Shown here: positions 32,672 through 40,426 of the stretch, one piece after another
Position numbering within the stretch: the stretch's first letter is position 1
Layout: each line of letters starts with the position of its first letter
NCBI RefSeq assembly: GCF_000331005.1
Contig: NZ_AEJB01000266.1
Span: 1-46,546 of the forward strand
Source of the DNA: Streptomyces turgidiscabies Car8
Lineage (GTDB): Bacteria; Actinomycetota; Actinomycetes; Streptomycetales; Streptomycetaceae
Direction: 5' to 3'
DNA length: 46,546 nucleotides
Translations under genes and position numbers: made by a program
Notes under the pieces: model-generated
Seen by the model: the letters and a program-made list of their open reading frames with translations, nothing else
What the model was told of the DNA's origin: nothing
The model's database searches: none

Positions 32672-33511
32672 TCAGGAGGCCGCCGTCTCCATACTCATCC
32701 GCCGCTGACGGCGCTGGCGTTGCAGGACCGGGTCGGGGACGGGCGCGGCCGCCACCAGGCGCTGTGTGTACTCGTGCTGCGGCTGGTCACAGACATCGGT
32801 GCTGCGTCCTTCTTCGACGATGCGCCCGTTCTGCAGGACCAGGGTGCGCGCGGCGAACTCCTTGACGACGGCGAGGTCGTGGGTGATGAACAGGTAGGCG
32901 CATCCGAGGGACTGCTGGAGCTCGGAGAGGAGATCCAGGGCGGCGGCCTGGGTGGTGACGTCGAGGGCGCTGGTGGGTTCGTCGCAGATGATGAGCTTCG
33001 GTTGTCTGGCGACCGCCCGGGCGATGGCGATGCGCTGGCGCTGGCCACCGCTGAACTGGGCCGGGTACCGGTCGGCCGCGTCCTCGGGGAGGCCCACGCG
33101 ACGCAGCAGGTCGGTGATGTGTTCACGGACCTCGCCGCGGGAGTGGGTCGAACCGGTGAGCAGGGGCTCGGCCAGCGTACGGCCCACCGGCAGGGCCGGG
33201 TTGAGTGAGCCGTACGGGTTCTGGAAGATCGCCTGGATGTCGGTGGACAGCGCACGCCGGGTGTGACCGGAGAGGCTGGTGATGTCCCGCCCGTCGAGCA
33301 GCACGTGTCCACCGCTGACCGGGGTCAGTCCCAGGACGGCTCGGCCGATGGTGGTCTTGCCCGAGCCGGACTCGCCCACGAGGGCGACCGTCTCGGCCCG
33401 GCCGACCTCGAACGACACGTCCTCGATGACCGTGGTCGGCGGCTTGCGCCAGCCACGGGACGGATAGCGGACGGCGAGCCCGTCGACCTGGAGTATGGGT
33501 GTGCCGGTCAC
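32672..33511 (-). CDS. ABC transporter ATP-binding protein, OppF/DppF type
   Basis: 279-aa ATPase. GTG 33511 overlaps the preceding stop (GTGA). Walker A GESGSGKTT at 46-54, Q-loop IFQNPYGSLNP, signature FSGGQRQRIAIARA, Walker B LIICDEPTSALD and switch His in LFITHDLAVV are intact. The C-terminal QPQHEYTQRLVAAAP is the typical Opp/Dpp ending. Last gene of the four-gene importer operon. Together with the ATPase half of the fused protein it would form the nucleotide-binding pair. Confidence 0.95.
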   Translation of the reverse strand: MTGTPILQVDGLAVRYPSRGWRKPPTTVIEDVSFEVGRAETVALVGESGSGKTTIGRAVLGLTPVSGGHVLLDGRDITSLSGHTRRALSTDIQAIFQNPYGSLNPALPVGRTLAEPLLTGSTHSRGEVREHITDLLRRVGLPEDAADRYPAQFSGGQRQRIAIARAVARQPKLIICDEPTSALDVTTQAAALDLLSELQQSLGCAYLFITHDLAVVKEFAARTLVLQNGRIVEEGRSTDVCDQPQHEYTQRLVAAAPVPDPVLQRQRRQRRMSMETAAS

Positions 33512-35268
33512 GCGAGCCTGCCCTCGGTTGTCGCGATGCTGGGTGTGCTCTCGATGAGTTTCTTCGTGTACGGGTGCTGGGGCCGGTAGAAGATGTCCTC
33601 GACCGAGCCTTCTTCCACGATCCGGCCCTTCTCCATCACGATGGCGCGGTCGCAGGTGTCGGCGACCACTCCCAGGTCGTGTGTGATCAGGATGATCGCC
33701 ATGCCGCGGTCGTCGCGGAGCGACCGGAGCAGGTCGAGGATGCCGGCCTGCACGGTGACGTCCAGGGCCGTGGTGGGTTCGTCGGCGATCAGCACCTTCG
33801 GTGAGCCGGCCAGGGCCATCGCGATGGCGACCCGCTGGAGCATGCCGCCGGACAGTTCGTGCGGGTGGCGGCGGGCGACGTCGTCGGGATCACGCAGGTG
33901 GACGCTGGTCAGCAGCTCGCGGATCCGCTCGCGTACGGCGTCCTTGCCACCCGGCACGTCACCGATACGGCGGACGACCTCGCCCAACTGGGAGCCGATC
34001 GTGAAGTTGGGGTCGAGGGCCACCATGGGTTCCTGCGACACCAGAGCCATCTCCCTGCCCCGGATGCGCTGCAGGTGCCGCTCCGGCAGCCCGCTGATCC
34101 GGTTGCCGGACAGCCAGGCCGAGCCGCCGGTCACCCTCCCGTTGGGGGCGAGGAGCCCGAGCAGGGAGAGGCCCGTGACCGTCTTCCCGCTGCCGGACTC
34201 GCCCACGAGCCCGAAGATCTCGCCGGCGTTCACGCTGAAGCCGACCGAGTCGACGACGGTGCGCGGGCCCTGCGCGGTGGCGAAGGAGATGGAGTAGTCG
34301 CGCACGGTGAGTACGCCCGTCTCCGGAGGTGTCTCAGACCCTTCGACGGCGTCCTTGGCGACCGTCAGGGGAACCGGACGCGGTGAGCGCCCGCTGGTTC
34401 CCCGCCTGCGGTCCTGGGTGAGGTCGCGCAGTCCGTCGCCGAGCAGACCGAAGGAGAGGGACATCAGGCCGATGAGTCCGCCGGTGATGAACAGCAGGGA
34501 CGGGTTCTGCTGGATGACCTGGGAGGCTTCTCCGACCATGCCGCCCCAGCTGGGGGCGGGCGCCGGCGTGGCCAGACCGAGGAACCCCAGGCCGGTCTGC
34601 ACCATGAGGGCGACGCCCGAGAACAGGCACACCTGCACCAGCAACAGACCGACCAGGCTGGGAAAGATGTGCCGGGCCATGATCCGCGCCGGGCCGAGGC
34701 CGGACACCTTGGCCGCGTCCACGAACAGTTCCTCCCGCAGGGCGATGCACGAACTGCGGATGATCCGCGCGAGGCCCGCGGCGGACAGCACGCCGAGCGT
34801 GAACATGGCGGCCACGTTGCTCTGGCTGAAGATCGCCAGGACGGCGAGCATGAGGATGACCACGGGAACGGAGAGCATGACGTCCATGACGGCCACGATG
34901 ACGCGGTCGGTCCAGCCGCGCAGATAGCCGGCGAGGATGCCGAGGGACATGCCCAGGACGATGTAGACGCTCACGGCCACTCCCACTCCCAGCAGGGCCG
35001 GCCGGCCGCCGTAGAGCAGCCGGCTCAGCATGTCGCGGCCGAGGTCGTCGGTGCCCAGCGGGTGGCTTGCCGACGGACCGCCGCGCGCGTGGAGCAGGTC
35101 CTGCGCCAGGGGCGGGTGCGGTGCCAGCAGGGGGGCGAGGATCACGGCGACGGTGACCGCCAGCACCACGGCCAGAGCCGCGGCGGCCAGAGGGCGGTGC
35201 CAGATCCCGGCGAGGAAGCGGGTCCACTTCCGCGACGGCACGCTCACGGGCGGAGCAGCTGCGGTCAT
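33508..35268 (-). CDS. Fused ABC permease-ATPase, DppC-DppD type
   Basis: 586-aa fusion. ATG 35268 overlaps the stop of the first permease (ATGA). Residues about 1-300 are an OppC/DppC permease: N-terminal helix LAAAALAVVLAVTVAVILAP, HPLGTDDLGRDMLSRLLYG, and the ATPase-contacting DAAKVSGLGPARIMARHI. A roughly 25-residue polar linker joins to an OppD-type ATPase (about 325-586) with GLVGESGSGKT, LSGGMLQRVAIAMALAG, LIADEPTTALD and LITHDLGVV. Both halves look complete. Permease-ATPase fusions of this kind recur in actinobacterial peptide-type importers. Confidence 0.95.
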   Translation of the reverse strand: MTAAAPPVSVPSRKWTRFLAGIWHRPLAAAALAVVLAVTVAVILAPLLAPHPPLAQDLLHARGGPSASHPLGTDDLGRDMLSRLLYGGRPALLGVGVAVSVYIVLGMSLGILAGYLRGWTDRVIVAVMDVMLSVPVVILMLAVLAIFSQSNVAAMFTLGVLSAAGLARIIRSSCIALREELFVDAAKVSGLGPARIMARHIFPSLVGLLLVQVCLFSGVALMVQTGLGFLGLATPAPAPSWGGMVGEASQVIQQNPSLLFITGGLIGLMSLSFGLLGDGLRDLTQDRRRGTSGRSPRPVPLTVAKDAVEGSETPPETGVLTVRDYSISFATAQGPRTVVDSVGFSVNAGEIFGLVGESGSGKTVTGLSLLGLLAPNGRVTGGSAWLSGNRISGLPERHLQRIRGREMALVSQEPMVALDPNFTIGSQLGEVVRRIGDVPGGKDAVRERIRELLTSVHLRDPDDVARRHPHELSGGMLQRVAIAMALAGSPKVLIADEPTTALDVTVQAGILDLLRSLRDDRGMAIILITHDLGVVADTCDRAIVMEKGRIVEEGSVEDIFYRPQHPYTKKLIESTPSIATTEGRLA

Positions 35269-36206
35269 GCCACACGCACCTTCGGGTTCAGGAGGCTGTA
35301 GACGACATCGACGAGAAGGTTCACCGCGATCACCAGCAACGTGAAGGTGATGGCGGCACCCTGCACGACCGGAAGATCGTGCTGGTTGGTCGCGTCGACA
35401 ACCGTCGTCCCCAGACCGGGCAGGGTGAAGACGTTCTCGACGAGGATCGAGCCGGGGATGAACGCGATCGCGGAGAGGCCGACCGCTGTCGCCACCGGCA
35501 GCCCGCACCCGCGCAGGGCGTGCTTCCAGATGATGGACGCGGGCCGGACACCGCAGGCCCGCAGCGTTCTGATGTGGTCGAGCGCCAGGGTGGACAGCAT
35601 CGCGTCGCGGGTGACCTTGGAGACCATCGCGACACCCCCGATCGACAGGGCGATCACGGGCAGTACGAGGCCGTTGGCCCACTGCCCCGGTGACTCGGCG
35701 AACGGGGTGTATCCGGTGGCCGGGAAGATCGTGAACCTGACGGCGAACAGGGACATGAGCATCAGGGCGAGCCAGAAGTTGGGCAGGGCGCTGCCAAGCA
35801 GGGACACCACGTCGATCAGCCGGCGACTGAAGCGGCCACGCGTCGCGCTGTACACCCCGAGCAGGATGCCGACCAGGGCCGACACGACGGTGGCCCCGAT
35901 CACCAGCGTCAGCGTGACCGGCAGACGTTCACCGATCGTCCCCGCCACCGATTCACCGCTGAACAGCGAGGCACCGAAGTCGCCGTGCAGGATGTCACGC
36001 AGGTACAGCCAGTACTGCTCGACGAACGGCTTGTCGAGATGGAGCGCGGCTCTCAGCGCGTCGTACTGCTCCTTGGTCGCGTTGATCCCCAGGACCGTCC
36101 GTGCCGGGTCACCCGGCACGAACGACTCCAGGAGCGAGGTGATCGCCGAGACGATCACCAGGAGCGGGATGGACAGCGCCAGCCTGCGGAGAACGATGGA
36201 GAACAT
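35265..36206 (-). CDS. ABC transporter permease, OppB/DppB type
   Basis: 313-aa permease with six membrane segments. ATG 36206 overlaps the binding-protein stop by one base (TGATG); an alternative GTG at 36221 would add five residues. The first helix (FSIVLRRLALSIPLLVIVSAITSLL) is followed by the family loop FVPGDPARTVLGINATKEQ and a large external segment. The ATPase-contact motif reads LRACGVRPASIIWKHALRG. The end LLVDVVYSLLNPKVRVA is the standard OppB ending. Confidence 0.94.
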   Translation of the reverse strand: MFSIVLRRLALSIPLLVIVSAITSLLESFVPGDPARTVLGINATKEQYDALRAALHLDKPFVEQYWLYLRDILHGDFGASLFSGESVAGTIGERLPVTLTLVIGATVVSALVGILLGVYSATRGRFSRRLIDVVSLLGSALPNFWLALMLMSLFAVRFTIFPATGYTPFAESPGQWANGLVLPVIALSIGGVAMVSKVTRDAMLSTLALDHIRTLRACGVRPASIIWKHALRGCGLPVATAVGLSAIAFIPGSILVENVFTLPGLGTTVVDATNQHDLPVVQGAAITFTLLVIAVNLLVDVVYSLLNPKVRVA

Positions 36207-37756
36207 CAGCGAGTGGTCCACGTGGTGTTGGAGGTCAGCTGGGCGCTGCTCTTCGGGAACTGCACGCCTTGGAGCTTGCTGTTGTACATGGCGATGGTTT
36301 CGGTACCGGACACCGGCAGCGCGAGCGCCTTCCGCACGATCACATCGGTGAGATCCTTCGCCGCCGTGCCGCTGGACTTCGGGTCGGCCGTGGCGAGCCG
36401 GCTGAACGCGGCATCGACGTCCTGGTCGGCCACGCCGAAGACGTTCATGATGCCCGTCTTGGTGAAGCCGGCCTGCTGCGCGTAGAAGTTCTCCTCACCA
36501 CCGGCGCCGGGGGAGAGCACGGTGGCCGGGTACTTCTTCGACACGAGGTCGTTGATCCAGCCGCCGAAGTTGGCGGCGGCCTGCAGTTTCAGGGTGACGC
36601 CCACCTTGGAGAGCTGGTCCTGCACGGCCTGCAGCATCTTGGTCGTCGAGGGGTCGAACGACCCGTAGTTCACCGGGATGGTGAGTCCCTTGCTGTATCC
36701 CGCTTCCTCGAGCAGCTGCTTCGCCTTGGCCGGGTCGTAGGGGTACATCTTCTCGGCCTCGGGGCTGTAGCCGTCGTACCCGGGCATCGCAGGCTGGGAC
36801 ACCGGTGATCCGAACTCGCCGTAGACCGCCTTCGTGATCGCGGCCCGGTCGATGGCGAAGTTCAGCGCCTGCCGCACCCGAACGTCGCCCAGTCCCTTGA
36901 CGATGGTGCCCGAACGGTCCAGGAGGTACAGGCCCGCCCAGGTGCTGGGCTTGGTGAGCGTCGTGAGTGACTTGTCGCCGGCGATGGTCGGCGCCACGTC
37001 CGGAGTGCCGTACATGAGGTCGATCTGGCCGGACTTCAGGGCCTGGACCTGGGAGTTGACGTTCGGCATCACCTTCACGGTGATCTTCTTGAAGTGGACG
37101 GCGGCCTTGTCGTAGAAGTTCTTGTTCGGAACGTAGACGTAGTGGTCGCCCGAGACCGACTGCTGGGCGCTGAGGACGTACGGTCCGGCGCCGAAGGTCG
37201 TGGAGGCCAGCTTGGCCGGGGTCTTCAGCCCCGCCGGGCTGATGATGGCGCCGCCCATGTACGACGGCGTGAACAGCGTCCCCATGTCGGGGTTCGGCGT
37301 CGGGCTGGTGACCACCACGGTCGAACTGTCCGGAGTGGAGAAGGTCAGCGGACGGAAGTAGGAGGCGGTGGGTCCGCTGCCCTTCTGGAAGTACTTGAAC
37401 GAGCTGACGACGTCGGCGGCGGTGATGGGTGTGCCGTCGGAGAACTTCGCCCCCTTGCGCAGGCTGAGCTGGAACTTGGTGTTCCCGCTGCCCACATAGC
37501 CCCACTTGTCGGCGAGACCGGCCTCCAGGGTGCCGTCGGCCTTGCGGCCGAGCAGCGAGGCGTAGGCAGGGTCCATGTAGTTCAGGAAGGGGCCGACAGC
37601 GACCTGCGCGGGGTCCAGGCTGTTGGGCGCGGACGACAGGGCGATGGTCAGGTTCACCGGGCCCGCGCTGCTGCTGCTGTTTCCGCCGCCGCAAGCGGCG
37701 AGTGTGAGCGCTGCGACGACGCCGATCGAGGCCTGGACTGCGGTTCTGCTCTTCAT
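36206..37756 (-). CDS. ABC transporter substrate-binding lipoprotein, family 5
   Basis: 516-aa extracellular lipoprotein. ATG 37756 has GGAG 8 bp upstream. The signal peptide (MKSRTAVQASIGVVAALT) ends in lipobox LAAC at about residues 20-23, followed by a Gly/Ser tether. SBP_bac_5 features: NSLDPAQVAVGPFLNY near the mature N-terminus, KWGYVGSGNTKFQLSLRKGAKFSDG, and RQALNFAIDRAAI. Family 5 proteins bind peptides, nickel or oligosaccharides; the neighbouring rhamnosidase and the LacI regulator favour a glycoside or sugar-containing ligand here (inference). First gene of the operon, facing the lacI gene across a palindrome. Confidence 0.94.
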   Translation of the reverse strand: MKSRTAVQASIGVVAALTLAACGGGNSSSSAGPVNLTIALSSAPNSLDPAQVAVGPFLNYMDPAYASLLGRKADGTLEAGLADKWGYVGSGNTKFQLSLRKGAKFSDGTPITAADVVSSFKYFQKGSGPTASYFRPLTFSTPDSSTVVVTSPTPNPDMGTLFTPSYMGGAIISPAGLKTPAKLASTTFGAGPYVLSAQQSVSGDHYVYVPNKNFYDKAAVHFKKITVKVMPNVNSQVQALKSGQIDLMYGTPDVAPTIAGDKSLTTLTKPSTWAGLYLLDRSGTIVKGLGDVRVRQALNFAIDRAAITKAVYGEFGSPVSQPAMPGYDGYSPEAEKMYPYDPAKAKQLLEEAGYSKGLTIPVNYGSFDPSTTKMLQAVQDQLSKVGVTLKLQAAANFGGWINDLVSKKYPATVLSPGAGGEENFYAQQAGFTKTGIMNVFGVADQDVDAAFSRLATADPKSSGTAAKDLTDVIVRKALALPVSGTETIAMYNSKLQGVQFPKSSAQLTSNTTWTTR

Positions 37757-38112
37757 TGAGGGTCTCCGTTGCACGGGTGCCGGGGAGGGGCGAAAGGGAG
37801 GTCGGGGCGGGCTCGCGTGGAAGCCACCGACGCGGATGGCCCGCTATGCGGGCTTGCGGCTCTTCAGATGGGAATCTCGGCGCGAGGGACGGCCGAAGTG
37901 GACTTCTCCGCTGATGTGGTGGCCGGACCGGAGGGGCCGCATGAGCGGTCGTGGAGAGGCCGAACCGTTTCGTGCAGGTATGACCAGCCGTCGTGCTCGG
38001 AGGGTCACTCCGTCTCGTGCGCGACACAGGTCGTCTGCTTCAATGGCGGCGATGGGACGAATCGGCGGAACCGCCCCATCGAACCACCTCACATCGTGGC
38101 TGACCAGGTTAG

Positions 38113-38139
38113 CTATAACGTGTCGTTAACACGTTATAG
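38113..38139. promoter_or_regulatory. 27-bp palindromic LacI operator between the importer operon and lacI
   Basis: CTATAACGTGT (38113-38123) and ACACGTTATAG (38129-38139) are perfect 11-bp arms around CGTTA, in an AT-rich island of the 446-bp divergent gap 37757-38203. It is placed to control both directions. A plus-strand promoter TTAACA (38126-38131), 18 bp, TAAATT (38150-38155) overlaps the right arm, so binding would block lacI transcription. The remainder of the gap (37757-38100) holds no gene I can support. Confidence 0.8.
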
Positions 38140-38203
38140 TGAGTGCCCGTAAATTAACTGTGTCTCGCGCGTTGCGCAAGAGGTTCGTGGAAGGTGGTCA
38201 TCG

Positions 38204-39205
38204 ATGGCACCGCGAAGCAGCAGGGTGACGAGTGCTGACGTGGCCCGTGAGGCCGGTGTGTCCCGGGCGACGGTGAGCTTCGTCCTCAACAACTCGGCGC
38301 ATCAGAAGATCACCGACGCGACTCGTCAGCGCGTCCTGGCCGCGGCCGCCACGCTCGGCTACGCACCCTCGCCGGCGGCAAGAGCCCTGCGCTACGGGCG
38401 TTCCGACATCGTGCTGGGCCTCTTGCCCGACTGGCCCCTCGGCCACGCGGTCGGGAACCTCATACAGGAGCTGACACTCGCGTTCGCGAAGCGCAATCTC
38501 ACCTTCGTCGTCCACTCCAGCGTCCGGGGCGCCCGCTCGCTGAGCGACATCTGGAAGGCGCTCACGCCGGCCGCCGTGCTGGCCTTCGAGCCGTTCTCCG
38601 ACTCGGACTCGGCGGCGATGCGGTCCGCCGGCATCGAGGTGATCGTCGCCCTGTACGAATCCAGCGGGCTCGGGGCGGAGGCGAGCGTCACGAGTGCGAA
38701 CGCGATCGGTGCCGCGCAGGCCCGTCACCTGGCCGCCTCCCATCGGCGCCTCGGCTACGCGTACCCCGACGACGAGCGGGTCGCCGTGTTCGCCAGACCG
38801 CGACTGGAAGGCGTACGAGCCGTCTGCGCCGACCTGGGCCTGCCCGAGCCCGACGTCCGGACCATCCCGCTGACTGCGGACGCGGCCGCGGACGCGATCC
38901 GGACCTGGCTCGCGGCCGATTCCCCCGTGACCGGTATCTGCGCCTTCAACGACGAGGTGGCCATGACCGTCCTCGCCGGTCTGCGGCGGCTCGGCCTCGA
39001 AGCCCCTCGGGACATGGCGGTGATCGGCGTCGACGACACCCCCGCCGCAGCGCTGGCCCATCCGCCCCTGACCACCGTCGTCGAAGACCTCCCCACCGTC
39101 GCCGAGCTGTACGCGAACACGGTGATGGCCGCGCTCGACGGTGAACAGGCCTCGCGCGACCTGTTCGAACCGCAGATCCGGCTCGCGGCCCGCGAGTCGG
39201 CCTGA
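38204..39205 (+). CDS. LacI-family transcriptional regulator
   Basis: 333-aa repressor. ATG 38204 follows GGAAGGTGG. Residues about 7-60 are the LacI helix-turn-helix with hinge (VTSADVAREAGVSRATVSFVLNN, TRQRVLAAAATLGYAPSPAARALR). The periplasmic-binding-like effector domain follows (DIVLGLLPDWPLGHAVGNLI, SDIWKALTPAAVLAFEPF, RLEGVRAVCADLGLPEPDV, ICAFNDEVAMTVLAGLRRLG, IGVDDTPAAALAHPPLTTV). Divergent from the Opp-type importer across a perfect palindrome and followed at 128 bp by an HSL-type esterase. A second, broken copy lies at 44126. Confidence 0.95.
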   Translation: MAPRSSRVTSADVAREAGVSRATVSFVLNNSAHQKITDATRQRVLAAAATLGYAPSPAARALRYGRSDIVLGLLPDWPLGHAVGNLIQELTLAFAKRNLTFVVHSSVRGARSLSDIWKALTPAAVLAFEPFSDSDSAAMRSAGIEVIVALYESSGLGAEASVTSANAIGAAQARHLAASHRRLGYAYPDDERVAVFARPRLEGVRAVCADLGLPEPDVRTIPLTADAAADAIRTWLAADSPVTGICAFNDEVAMTVLAGLRRLGLEAPRDMAVIGVDDTPAAALAHPPLTTVVEDLPTVAELYANTVMAALDGEQASRDLFEPQIRLAARESA

Positions 39206-39333
39206 CGACGCCGCGAACCCCCTGCCGGACGGGGCGGCGACACCGGCTTGGCCCGCGGTCGGCCGGCGTGGTTTGACGGAGTCGGCGTACGCCCCGACGG
39301 CCCCATGCCCAGACACCACAGAAAGGTGACTCC

Positions 39334-40254
39334 GTGCCCCTCGACCCCTGTCTCGCGGATCGACTGCACCTCCTCGCCGGTATGACGTTCGCCGATCTGG
39401 GCGACCCGGACGCCCTCGCGCGGTTCATCGAGTTCGCCCGGGATCCGGCGGAATGGACACCACCGGACGTCAGTGTCGACAACCGCGAGATCGCCGGCCC
39501 GCACGGCGCGGTGCCCGTCAGGACCTACACCCCACGGAACCCGGGCTCCGCGGCCGTGCTGTGGGTGCACGGCGGCGGCTTCCGCGGTGGCGACCTCGAC
39601 ATGCCGGAGGCGCATGTCGTCGCGGCCGAACTGGCGGCGCGGGCCGGGGCGGTGGTGGTCTCCGTCGACTACCGGCTGGCGACGGACGGGGTCCGCTACC
39701 CGGTACCCCTGGACGACGTGCACGCCGCGTGGCGGTGGCTCAGGACGGAGTACGCCGCCGATGCCGACCTGACGGCCCTCGGCGGAGCGAGCGCGGGCGC
39801 GGCCCTGGCCCTGGCCTCAGCCCTCCGGGACCGCGACGAAGCACTGCGGCCGGCCGATCTCCTCCTGCTCGCCTACCCGTTCGCGCACTTCCCCGTCCCG
39901 GCCCTGGACAGCGCCACGGCAACGGAGATGGCGGCCCTCCCACCGATGATGCGCTTCTCCGTGACCGACATCGAGTTCATGGTGGAGAACTACGTCGGCC
40001 GCCTCACCGACCTTCCCCGCGACGCACTGCCCGGGGCGGCTGCGCTGCACGACCTCCCGCCCGTTCACCTGCTGGTGTCCGAATACGACGACCTCCGTCC
40101 TTCGGGTGAGCTCCTGGGGCGGCAGTTGACCGCATCCGGGGTCAAGGCCAGCACCTACCTGGCCGCCGGTATGCCGCACGGCCACCTCAACAGGACCCCG
40201 GGGCTCACCGAGGTGCATCGGTCACTCGACTTCTTCGCCGACGCGCTGCGCTGA
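39334..40254 (+). CDS. Alpha/beta hydrolase, HSL-type esterase
   Basis: 306-aa cytoplasmic esterase. GTG 39334 follows GAAAGGTGAC. The HSL-family oxyanion motif WVHGGGFRGG lies at about residue 77, and the nucleophile elbow GGASAGAAL has Ser153. The acid Asp is likely in LVSEYDDLRPS, and the His in GMPHGHLN. The family hydrolyses short-chain esters. It follows lacI on the same strand and is probably part of its regulon. A second HSL-type esterase gene (45388) occupies the same position after the broken lacI copy. Confidence 0.93.
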   Translation: MPLDPCLADRLHLLAGMTFADLGDPDALARFIEFARDPAEWTPPDVSVDNREIAGPHGAVPVRTYTPRNPGSAAVLWVHGGGFRGGDLDMPEAHVVAAELAARAGAVVVSVDYRLATDGVRYPVPLDDVHAAWRWLRTEYAADADLTALGGASAGAALALASALRDRDEALRPADLLLLAYPFAHFPVPALDSATATEMAALPPMMRFSVTDIEFMVENYVGRLTDLPRDALPGAAALHDLPPVHLLVSEYDDLRPSGELLGRQLTASGVKASTYLAAGMPHGHLNRTPGLTEVHRSLDFFADALR

Positions 40255-40291
40255 AGTAGCGCGCATACGGCCGCAGGCCGACATGCCTGAG

Positions 40292-40323
40292 CGGCCCACT
40301 GTGTGTCAGGGCACAGCGGGCCG
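40292..40323. terminator. Hairpin between convergent esterase and rhamnosidase genes
   Basis: CGGCCCACTGTG (40292-40303) pairs with CACAGCGGGCCG (40312-40323) with one A-C mismatch and an 8-nt loop. Confidence 0.6.
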
Positions 40324-40426
40324 CGGCCGGTGAGCCCGGTCATCAGGGCCGGGCAGGGGAGTTCAGGCGTCGACGGGCTCCGGAGCCGCCTCGCTCATCT
40401 TCATGAGCCGTTCCTGGAAGGGTGAC